Shown: positions 17,624 to 24,100 of the stretch, in pieces
Layout: every line of letters begins with the position of its first letter
Numbering within the stretch: the first letter of the stretch is position 1
Assembly: GCA_037200125.1 (NCBI GenBank)
Contig: JBBCGS010000003.1
Span: forward strand, 1-64,000
Direction of reading: 5' to 3'
DNA: 64,000 nt
Source: JADGHX01 sp037200125
GTDB lineage: Bacteria > Pseudomonadota > Gammaproteobacteria > Steroidobacterales > Steroidobacteraceae
Position numbers and translations under genes: made by a program
The notes under the pieces: model-generated
The model's input: the letters and a program-made list of their open reading frames with translations, nothing else
What the model was told of the DNA's origin: nothing
Databases searched by the model: none

Positions 17624-18715
17624 GTGGTGACGTTGCACGATCTCTGGCAGACCGAGTTCCTCTGGAATCCCGCGGGCAAGTGGGTGATCGCCCTCTTGCT
17701 GTTTGGCGTCACTTTCACATTGCTGCCGCTCGTGAAAGGTTTCGTCGGGCAGCAGCGTCGGCGCTGGGCGGACACCGGGCGCGCGATTCCGACCGCCATC
17801 GAAGTGCTCACGCTGCTCATCGCGCAGACGAGCAAGCTGTTCATATTCACGCTTGCCGTTGCGCTCGCGTCGACTCAGCTCGATTTCCCGAAGAACATCG
17901 GTCGTGTCATCCAGGTTGCGATCGTGCTCACCTTCTGGTTTCAGGTGGGCCTCTGGGGGATGGTGGCGGTGCGGTTCGCCATCGACAAGCGTGCGCGCAA
18001 GGGTGGCGGGCTCGATCCGAATCTTGCCGGCTCCATCGACATCATCGTGTTTGTCGCCGCGCTCACGATCTGGGCGATGGCGTTTCTGCTGGCGCTCGAC
18101 AACCTCGGCGTCGAAATCAAGCCGCTTCTTGCGGGCCTCGGCATCGGCGGTATCGCGGTCGCACTCGCTGTGCAGACCGTGCTCAGCGACTTGCTGGCCT
18201 CGGTGTCTATCGCGCTCGACAAGCCGTTCGCGGTCGGTGACTCGCTTCAGGTCGACGATCTCAATGGCTCCGTTGAGCACATCGGCGTCAAGAGCACGCG
18301 GCTGCGCAGCCTGAGTGGCGAGCAGATCATCATTTCCAACGCCGATATTCTGAAGTCGCGTGTGCGGAACAATGGGCGCATGCGCGATCGGCGTACGTCG
18401 TTTTTTCTCAACGTGAGTTACGACACGGATCCGGAGAAGCTGCGCCTGATTCCGGGGGTGGTGCAGGACATCGTGATGAAGCAGGCGAAGTTGCGCTTCG
18501 ATCGGTGTCATCTGTTGCAGATGGCGGATTGGGCGTTGCGGTTCGAAGTGGTGTTTTTTACGACCGTCGCGGACTATCTCGTTTATGCCGATGCCCAGCA
18601 GGCTATCAATATCGAGATTCTTGAGGCGCTTCGGCGGATGGGGGTGGATATTGCGTTTCCATACGCACCGGCGTTCAAGCCTGGGCAAAGAAGCCCTCAA
18701 TCGCCGGGCGGCTAG
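17624..18715 (+). CDS. Small-conductance mechanosensitive channel family protein (MscS)
   Basis: MscS channels open under membrane tension and release solutes during hypo-osmotic shock. The protein has about 363 residues, with GTG at 17624 or 17627 the likeliest start. It has four hydrophobic segments (about 14-35, 60-85, 105-125, 150-175). The pore helix and following beta domain are recognisable in LLAGLGIGGIAVALAVQTVLSDLLASVSIALDKPF-like sequence, notably GLGIGGIAVALA and FAVGD. The cytoplasmic domain follows. The last codons (RSPQSPGG) and the TAG stop are supplied by a REP-like arm at 18690-18713, so the native C-terminus was probably replaced. Confidence 0.9.
   Translation: MVTLHDLWQTEFLWNPAGKWVIALLLFGVTFTLLPLVKGFVGQQRRRWADTGRAIPTAIEVLTLLIAQTSKLFIFTLAVALASTQLDFPKNIGRVIQVAIVLTFWFQVGLWGMVAVRFAIDKRARKGGGLDPNLAGSIDIIVFVAALTIWAMAFLLALDNLGVEIKPLLAGLGIGGIAVALAVQTVLSDLLASVSIALDKPFAVGDSLQVDDLNGSVEHIGVKSTRLRSLSGEQIIISNADILKSRVRNNGRMRDRRTSFFLNVSYDTDPEKLRLIPGVVQDIVMKQAKLRFDRCHLLQMADWALRFEVVFFTTVADYLVYADAQQAINIEILEALRRMGVDIAFPYAPAFKPGQRSPQSPGG
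18690..18713 (+). repeat. REP-like arm (single, left) at the mscS 3' end
   Basis: These 24 bases are identical to the left arms at 28467 and 54245 (core CCTCAATCGCCGGGCGGC). No matching right arm is present on the pyrD side, only CTTAGCGATT at 19005, which could be a deleted remnant. The arm encodes the MscS C-terminus and runs directly into the giant palindrome. Confidence 0.85.
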
Positions 18716-19010
18716 GAAGGTCAGAAGAACTTCTCTGAAATCGCTCGCAGCTGAGCGCGGCGCCGGGGCGTGCAAGCGAAGGGGTCGATGGAGAAATGAC
18801 AGGGGGCTGTCAAACGTGAGGCCGTGCCATTACAGACCAAGGGGCGGCGCGTTTTTCAGCGGCATCAAACCGGAACGGTGATCGACAAAACGCGCGCAGA
18901 GTCGAGTTTGACAGCCCCCTGTCATTTCTCCATCGACCCCTTCGCTTGCACGCCCCGGCGCCGCGCTCAGCTGCGAGCGATTTCAGAGAAGTTCTTCTGA
19001 CCTTCTTAGC
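18711..19010. repeat. 300-bp near-perfect palindrome (105-bp inverted arms)
   Basis: Bases 18711-18815 and 18906-19010 are reverse complements over 105 bp with a single mismatch (18715), around a 90-bp spacer (18816-18905). The spacer itself holds an inner inverted repeat, GCGCGTTTT (18847-18855) with AAAACGCGC (18887-18895). The inner ends of the arms read GGGGGCTGTCAAAC. No open frame with recognisable similarity lies in the element and no target-site duplication is evident. It lies between convergent mscS and pyrD. It could be a MITE-like element, a giant bidirectional terminator, or an assembly artefact. Confidence 0.9.
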
Positions 19011-19012
19011 GA

Positions 19013-19978
19013 TTAGCGTTCGGTGTTCAGCGAGCCGACAAGCTGCGTAACGTTCGTCATGCCGTTGGCACGCAGGTAGTCTTCAATGCCAGCGTTGATC
19101 TTCTTGCACACCATCGGGTCATAGAACAGCGACGTCCCGATACCGACGGCGCTCGCGCCAGCAATGATGAACTCCAGCGCGTCAGTGGCCGTCGTGATGC
19201 CGCCCTGCCCAATGATGGGCACGTTGTGCTTCTTCGCAACGTCATAGACCTGGAACACCTTCAGCAGCGCGATGGGTTTAATCGCAGGGCCGGAGAGCCC
19301 GCCCTGGATATTTCCGATCACGGGCCGCCGCGACCGCACGTCCACCGCCATGCCCATGACCGTGTTGATCACCGAGAGCCCGTCCGTGCCCGCTTCGATG
19401 CAGCGGCGCGCGTTCTCTTTGATGTCCGTCTGGTTCGGCGACAGCTTGGTGATAAGTGGCTTCCGGGTCGCGCGCCGACATACCTCGACGACTTTCCCCG
19501 ACATCTCAGGATAGTTGCCGAACGCGACGCCGCCCTCTTTCACGTTCGGGCACGAGATATTGATCTCGATGGCGTCGATGGGTGAGTCGTCGAAGCGGCG
19601 CGTAACCTCTTCGTACTCTTCGATCGTCGAGCCCGACACGTTCGCGATGAAGCGCGTCTCGCTGAAGTCGAGCGTCGGCAGAATCTTGCGCACGACATGG
19701 TCGGTCCCGGGGTTCTGCAACCCAATGGCATTGAGCATTCCAGACGCCGTTTCGTACACCCGGTGCGGTGGATTGCCGAGACGTGCGTTGAGCGTCGTGC
19801 CTTTGAGCACCACGCCACCGGCGTCCCGATTGGAAAACCCTTCGATGCGCGTGTATTCCTCGCCGAAACCCACGCAGCCCGAGAGCAGCACGATGGGCGA
19901 GGCGAAGTCCATCCCGCAGAATTTGTATCGGAGGGGGCTGTCGACCCGGTTGTCGACGATGGGAGGAGCGGCGGCCAT
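19013..19978 (-). CDS. pyrD: Dihydroorotate dehydrogenase, class 1B catalytic subunit
   Basis: This enzyme oxidises dihydroorotate to orotate in pyrimidine synthesis. The 321-residue sequence resembles the class 1B (NAD-linked PyrDB) form: KGTTLNARLGNPPHRVYETASGMLNAIGLQNPG near residues 58-90 (key piece GMLNAIGLQNPG). It has the active-site loop NISCPNVKEGG, with the class 1 catalytic Cys, and FMN-binding GQGGITTATDALEFIIAGAS. Most gammaproteobacteria use the membrane-bound class 2 enzyme with a catalytic Ser. Class 1B normally needs the electron-transfer subunit PyrK, which is not adjacent. Its stop lies 2 bp from the giant palindrome. Confidence 0.85.
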   Translation of the reverse strand: MAAAPPIVDNRVDSPLRYKFCGMDFASPIVLLSGCVGFGEEYTRIEGFSNRDAGGVVLKGTTLNARLGNPPHRVYETASGMLNAIGLQNPGTDHVVRKILPTLDFSETRFIANVSGSTIEEYEEVTRRFDDSPIDAIEINISCPNVKEGGVAFGNYPEMSGKVVEVCRRATRKPLITKLSPNQTDIKENARRCIEAGTDGLSVINTVMGMAVDVRSRRPVIGNIQGGLSGPAIKPIALLKVFQVYDVAKKHNVPIIGQGGITTATDALEFIIAGASAVGIGTSLFYDPMVCKKINAGIEDYLRANGMTNVTQLVGSLNTER

Positions 19979-20051
19979 GGGCCGGCATTATCCCTGCGGA
20001 CACACGCTGGCGCACTGGTAGTTTGCGAACGGCCCTTTAGAGTAGCGGGCC

Positions 20052-20519
20052 ATGTTCCACGTCGTGCTCGTTCAGCCTGAGATCCCGCCTAATACGGGCA
20101 ACGTCATCCGCCTGTGCGCCAACACCGGCTGCACGCTGCACTTAGTGAAGCCCATCGGCTTCGATATCAGCCTCAAAGCCGTGCGCCGCGCCGGTCTCGA
20201 TTACGATGCGATGGCCGACGTGCGCACACACATCGATATCGACGAGTGTTTTGCGGTGCTGGCCGGCGCCCGGCGCTACGTGGTCGAAACCACCGGCGCG
20301 CACACTTATTCCGAAGTGGCCTTCCGGCCCGGGGACGCGTTCATCTTTGGCTCGGAGCACAAAGGGCTCGCGCCTCGCGTGCTGGATCTCGTGCCGCGCG
20401 ACCAGCATCTCACCATCCCGATGCGGGCCGGCAATCGCAGCCTGAACCTGTCGAACTCGGTCGCGCTCGTGGTCTACGAGGCGTGGCGCCAGAACGGATT
20501 TACTGGCGCTCGGACTTGA
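20052..20519 (+). CDS. trmL: tRNA (cytidine/uridine-34-2'-O)-methyltransferase TrmL
   Basis: TrmL methylates the ribose of the wobble base in tRNA-Leu isoacceptors. The 155-residue protein is a minimal SPOUT methyltransferase: MFHVVLVQPEIPPNTGNVIRLCANTGC at the start, then the knotted SAM-binding part FIFGSEHKGLAP, IPMRAGNRSLNLSNSVALVVYEAWRQ. The length matches E. coli TrmL (157). Its last 20 bp overlap the convergent gpsA gene. In E. coli trmL also lies near the secB-gpsA block. Confidence 0.95.
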   Translation: MFHVVLVQPEIPPNTGNVIRLCANTGCTLHLVKPIGFDISLKAVRRAGLDYDAMADVRTHIDIDECFAVLAGARRYVVETTGAHTYSEVAFRPGDAFIFGSEHKGLAPRVLDLVPRDQHLTIPMRAGNRSLNLSNSVALVVYEAWRQNGFTGART

Positions 20520-21507
20520 TGGGCCGGCCCATCAGATCGCGCACCAGATCTCTGGCGGGCAGCTTCTCGAACAGCACGCGATAGATGCCGCTGCAGATCG
20601 GCATGTCCACGGCCGCGCGTTGCGCGACCTGGTGTACGGCCTTCGCCGCGAGATAACCCTCGACGGCCTGGCCGATCTCGGCGAGCGCCTGTTCGGGCGA
20701 CTTGCCCGCCGCGAGCAGCAAGCCAAACCGACGGTTGCGGGATTGATCGTCCGTGCAGGTGAGCACGAGATCGCCGAGCCCCGCGAGACCCATGAAGGTG
20801 TCCGCCTGGGCGCCGAGTGTCAGCCCGAGTCTCGTCATCTCCCGCAACCCGCGGGTGATGAGCGCGATGCGCGTGTTCGCGCCAAACCCCATCCCGTCGG
20901 AAAGTCCCGCGCCCACGGCCAGCACGTTCTTCACCGCGCCACCCACCTCGACGCCCACGAGGTCGCCCGACGTGTACGCGCGGAAGTTGTTGGAATGCAG
21001 CCCCTGTGCGAGAGACGCCGCGAGCTCCACATCCGTCGACGCGACCGTCATGGCGGTCGGCAGGCCCTTGCCCACTTCCTTTGCGAAGGTCGGCCCGGAA
21101 AGCACGGCCGTCGAGCGTTCGGGCCCCAGCGCTTCGCGCGCCACCTGGTGCGGCAGCTTGCCGCTCTCGAGCTCGAACCCCTTCGTCGCGTAGGCGACGC
21201 GCGCGCCCGCCTCGAGCTTCGGCGCGATCCGCGTGAGCATGCTGCGAAACGAATGGCTCGGTACGACGACGAGCACGTCCATCACGCCCTTCAGTGCGGC
21301 GGACAGGTCGTGCTCGATCGACAGCGAGTCTGGAAATGCCGCGCCCGGCAGATACCGCGTGTTGACGCGGTCGCGGGAGAGGGCGCGAAGCTGCTCGGCA
21401 TCGCGCCCCCACAAGCGGGTGGCGCGGCCACTGCGCGCCAGCTGAATGGCGAGCGCCGTGCCCCACGACCCGGCGCCCAGCACCGCGATGGGCGGCGCTT
21501 CGCTCAC
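20500..21507 (-). CDS. gpsA: Glycerol-3-phosphate dehydrogenase [NAD(P)+]
   Basis: GpsA reduces dihydroxyacetone phosphate to sn-glycerol-3-phosphate, the backbone precursor of phospholipids. The GTG start at 21507, one base after the secB stop, gives 335 residues (E. coli 339). The upstream extension to 21558 is not family-like. Marks are the Rossmann motif IAVLGAGSWGTALA at the N-terminus, VVPSHSFRSML, LSGPTFAKEV, the catalytic-Lys region VGGAVKNVLAVGAGLSDGMGFG and GLGDLVLTCT. It is the last gene of the rhodanese-grxC-secB-gpsA operon. Confidence 0.96.
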   Translation of the reverse strand: MSEAPPIAVLGAGSWGTALAIQLARSGRATRLWGRDAEQLRALSRDRVNTRYLPGAAFPDSLSIEHDLSAALKGVMDVLVVVPSHSFRSMLTRIAPKLEAGARVAYATKGFELESGKLPHQVAREALGPERSTAVLSGPTFAKEVGKGLPTAMTVASTDVELAASLAQGLHSNNFRAYTSGDLVGVEVGGAVKNVLAVGAGLSDGMGFGANTRIALITRGLREMTRLGLTLGAQADTFMGLAGLGDLVLTCTDDQSRNRRFGLLLAAGKSPEQALAEIGQAVEGYLAAKAVHQVAQRAAVDMPICSGIYRVLFEKLPARDLVRDLMGRPIKSERQ

Positions 21508-21508
21508 G

Positions 21509-21979
21509 TCAGTTCTTCGTGACCGGAGGCGCGTCGCCGGCGCGCTGGTAGAGCGCATCGAAGTTCACGGGCGGCAGCAGGAACTGCGGAAAGCCACCCT
21601 GCGTGACGAGGTTCGACACGGCGGCGCGCGCGTAAGGGAACAGCACGCTCGGGCAGATGCTGGCGACGGAGCGCTTCACTTCCGTTTCGCCCAGATTTTT
21701 CATGACGAAGACGCCGGCCTGCTTCACTTCCACGAGGAACAGCGTGATCTCACCGTGCTTCGCCGAGACGGTCACGGTGAGCACCACTTCGCTCACGTCG
21801 CTGCCGATGGGATTCACACCGGTGTGCAGATCCAGGTTGATCTGCGGATTCCACTCTCCCTGCACGCGCGGGCCATTGGGCGCTTCGTAGGAACAGTCTT
21901 TCAGGTAGACGCTCTGGAGCGAGAGCTGGGGCGAGTTCGGATCCGTCCCCATGCCGAGATCAGTTTCATTCGTGCTCAT
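21509..21979 (-). CDS. secB: Protein-export chaperone SecB
   Basis: SecB holds precursor proteins unfolded and passes them to SecA. The 156-residue protein (E. coli 155) shows the family sequence FSLQSVYLKDCSYEAPNGP-like start (here LQSVYLKDCSYEAPNGP at about residues 20-36), LVEVKQAGVFVMKNL, and the conserved LFPYARAAVSNLVTQGGFPQFLLPPVNFDALY. SecB is characteristic of Proteobacteria. It sits 2 bp downstream of grxC and 1 bp upstream of the gpsA start. Confidence 0.97.
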   Translation of the reverse strand: MSTNETDLGMGTDPNSPQLSLQSVYLKDCSYEAPNGPRVQGEWNPQINLDLHTGVNPIGSDVSEVVLTVTVSAKHGEITLFLVEVKQAGVFVMKNLGETEVKRSVASICPSVLFPYARAAVSNLVTQGGFPQFLLPPVNFDALYQRAGDAPPVTKN

Positions 21980-21981
21980 CG

Positions 21982-22242
21982 TCAGGTTCCTTGGTTCAGT
22001 AGAGGGTCGAGACCGCCGGAGGCTTCGAGCGCGTGCAGGTCGTCGCTGCCGCCCACGTGGGTCTCACCGATAAAAATCTGCGGCACCGTTCGCCGGCCGC
22101 TGCGCTTCATCATTTCGTCACGCGCTTCAGGGTGCGCATCGACATCGATCTCTTCGAACGGCACGTTCTTGCTCTCGAGCAGGGCTCGCGCTCGTGCGCA
22201 GTACCCGCACCAGCCCGTGGCGTACATCACTACCTTCTGCAT
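21982..22242 (-). CDS. grxC: Glutaredoxin 3
   Basis: GrxC is a small glutathione-dependent disulfide oxidoreductase. The ATG at 22242 (MQKVVMYATGWCGYCARA) gives 86 residues, matching E. coli Grx3 (83). The active site is CGYC, a common variant of CPYC, and TVPQIFIGETHVGGSDDLHAL supplies the cis-Pro loop and GG turn for glutathione binding. An upstream extension to 22308 is not family-like. It is co-directional and tightly packed with secB. Confidence 0.95.
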   Translation of the reverse strand: MQKVVMYATGWCGYCARARALLESKNVPFEEIDVDAHPEARDEMMKRSGRRTVPQIFIGETHVGGSDDLHALEASGGLDPLLNQGT

Positions 22243-22264
22243 CGACTCGACCTCGGAAGGGCAG

Positions 22265-22687
22265 CTAGTCCTTCGCGACCGGCAGGTTGTCCGTGCGCCA
22301 GGCGGCAATGCCGCCGCGCAGATTGACCGCCTTGGTGAACCCCTGAGCTGCGAGTTGCCGCGCGGCCGAGATGCCCAGCGAGCCGGACTCGTCGTACACC
22401 ACGACGGGCTTCTCTTTGTACTTCTTTAATGTTTCGCCTGCGTTCAGGATCTGGTCCGGCGCCAGGTTTCGTGCGCCAGCCAGATGCCCGCCGGCAAAAG
22501 CCTCGGCCGGACGCAGGTCGAGCACGAGCGCGTTCTGATTCATGAGCCGGATGACATCCTGCGGACTGATCGCCGCAAAACTCTGCTTGCGCGCATTCCA
22601 TTCGTACGCGGCGACGATGATCGCCGCCAGGACGAGGAGCCCGCTGAGATAGGGATGATGGCTGATGTATTCGGAGAGCCGATCCAT
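22265..22687 (-). CDS. Rhodanese-like membrane-anchored protein (YibN-like)
   Basis: The 140-residue protein from the ATG at 22687 starts MDRLSEYISHHPYLSGLLVLAAIIVAAYEW, an N-terminal membrane anchor, followed by a single rhodanese domain (ALVLDLRPAEAFAGGHLAGARNL through NLRGGIAAWRTDNLP). In catalytic rhodaneses the loop after the central strand has Cys (YCxxGxxS). Here it reads VVVYDESGSLG with Asp, so sulfur transfer by the usual route is unlikely. E. coli yibN occupies the same place upstream of grxC-secB-gpsA. It is the first gene of the operon and diverges from envC. Confidence 0.88.
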   Translation of the reverse strand: MDRLSEYISHHPYLSGLLVLAAIIVAAYEWNARKQSFAAISPQDVIRLMNQNALVLDLRPAEAFAGGHLAGARNLAPDQILNAGETLKKYKEKPVVVYDESGSLGISAARQLAAQGFTKAVNLRGGIAAWRTDNLPVAKD

Positions 22688-22760
22688 TCGGGGACTACTG
22701 CCTGCACGCAAAGGGCGCGCATTATAGAGCCTGTTCGAGTGACGCGCCTTTGAGGAAATC

Positions 22761-23978
22761 TTGACGCCAGATTGGTCGGGAAGAGCCGGTTTCAAGTCCG
22801 TTGGAGGGGGGAGGGGGCGCATTCGGGGTTGGTGCGCGGCGCTGGCCGCCGCCGTGCTGGCCGTGGCGTCGCTCGCGGGCCCTTCCCCCGGCTACGCGCA
22901 GGATGCGAAGAAGACCGAGGCGGAGCTCAAGGCCCTCAAATCCGAGATCGAGAAGGTGTCCTCGCAGGTCCGCACCGACAAGGCGGCCCGGGATCGACTG
23001 GCGCGCGAGCTGCGCACCGCGGAGATGTCGGTCAGCGACGTCCGCCGGTCGCTCGATGACCTGCGCGTCCAGCGCACCGAGAATGCCCGCAAGCGCGCCG
23101 CGCTCGCCGAAGACAAACGCAAGCGCCAGGCCGATCTCGCCCGGGAGCGCGAATCGCTGGCCGGGCAGCTGCGCGCCGCCTATCTCATCGGCAGCGAAGA
23201 GCCGCTGAAGCTCCTTCTGAATCAAAAGGATCCCTCCCGCGCGGGCCGGATGTTCGCGTACTACAGCTATTTCGGCCGGGCCCGCGCCGAGCAGATCGAT
23301 CGCATCAATGCGGGTCTCCGCGAGATCGAGCAGCTGGACCAGGACATGGCGGCGACCGACGAGCGTGTGGCGGCCATCGAAGCCCAACGCAAGGCCGAGC
23401 TCGGCAAGCTCGACACCGCCCGCGCCCAGCGCGGCAAGGTGCTGGCGAGCCTGCAGACCGAGGCGAAGGAGCGCGCCGAGAGCCTCGAGCGCATGAAGCG
23501 CGAGCAGGGCGCCCTCGAAAAACTGTTGACCGAGCTCAAGCGCGCGATCCAGCGCTTCCCGCCCGACAACAACACGGAGTTCGGACGGCTGCGGGGCAAG
23601 CTCGCCTGGCCGGTTCAGGGTCGTCTGGCCGCCCGCTTCGGGGAGACCCGCGGCGGCAGCGTGAAATGGGATGGCGTGCTGCTGTCCGTGGAGCGCGGTG
23701 CCGAAGTGCGGGCCGTGTATTCGGGTCGTGTCATCTATGCCGACTGGCTGCCGGGCTTAGGGCTCCTGACCATCGTCGACCACGGCGACGGGTACCTCAG
23801 CCTCTATGGACATAATGACCGCCTCTTCAAGGCAGTGGGCGAGCGCGTGTCGTCGGGCGAGCCCATTGCAGCGGCCGGGGACAGCGGCGGGCGCAGCCAG
23901 CCGGAGCTGTACTTCGAGATCCGCAAAGGCGGCAAGCCCGTGGATCCGGGCCCGTGGTTCAAATCTAACAAGCCGTAA
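22761..23978 (+). CDS. envC: Murein hydrolase activator EnvC
   Basis: EnvC activates the amidases AmiA and AmiB at the septum during cell separation. The protein has about 405 residues. A TTG at 22761 preceded by GAGGAAA is the best start. A signal-type segment ends at GPSPGYAQ, then long coiled coils (residues about 48-270) precede a C-terminal LytM/M23 domain (from AARFGETRGG). The metal-binding residues are degenerate: the HxxxD ligand set reads SVKWDG and the terminal HxH is replaced by LYFEIR. That is the signature of the non-enzymatic activator. In relatives ctpA follows directly; here a GGDEF/EAL gene intervenes. Confidence 0.9.
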   Translation: MTPDWSGRAGFKSVGGGRGRIRGWCAALAAAVLAVASLAGPSPGYAQDAKKTEAELKALKSEIEKVSSQVRTDKAARDRLARELRTAEMSVSDVRRSLDDLRVQRTENARKRAALAEDKRKRQADLARERESLAGQLRAAYLIGSEEPLKLLLNQKDPSRAGRMFAYYSYFGRARAEQIDRINAGLREIEQLDQDMAATDERVAAIEAQRKAELGKLDTARAQRGKVLASLQTEAKERAESLERMKREQGALEKLLTELKRAIQRFPPDNNTEFGRLRGKLAWPVQGRLAARFGETRGGSVKWDGVLLSVERGAEVRAVYSGRVIYADWLPGLGLLTIVDHGDGYLSLYGHNDRLFKAVGERVSSGEPIAAAGDSGGRSQPELYFEIRKGGKPVDPGPWFKSNKP

Positions 23979-24100
23979 GCCGGTTGCTCAGCTCAGCCGA
24001 TCCGCATCGGCCCGGTGCCTGAAGCTCGGCGGTTTGACGCCGGCGCGGCCGCTTCGCGGTTTCGCCAACTCGCGCAACATCCCCCGCAACGGTATTTGAG

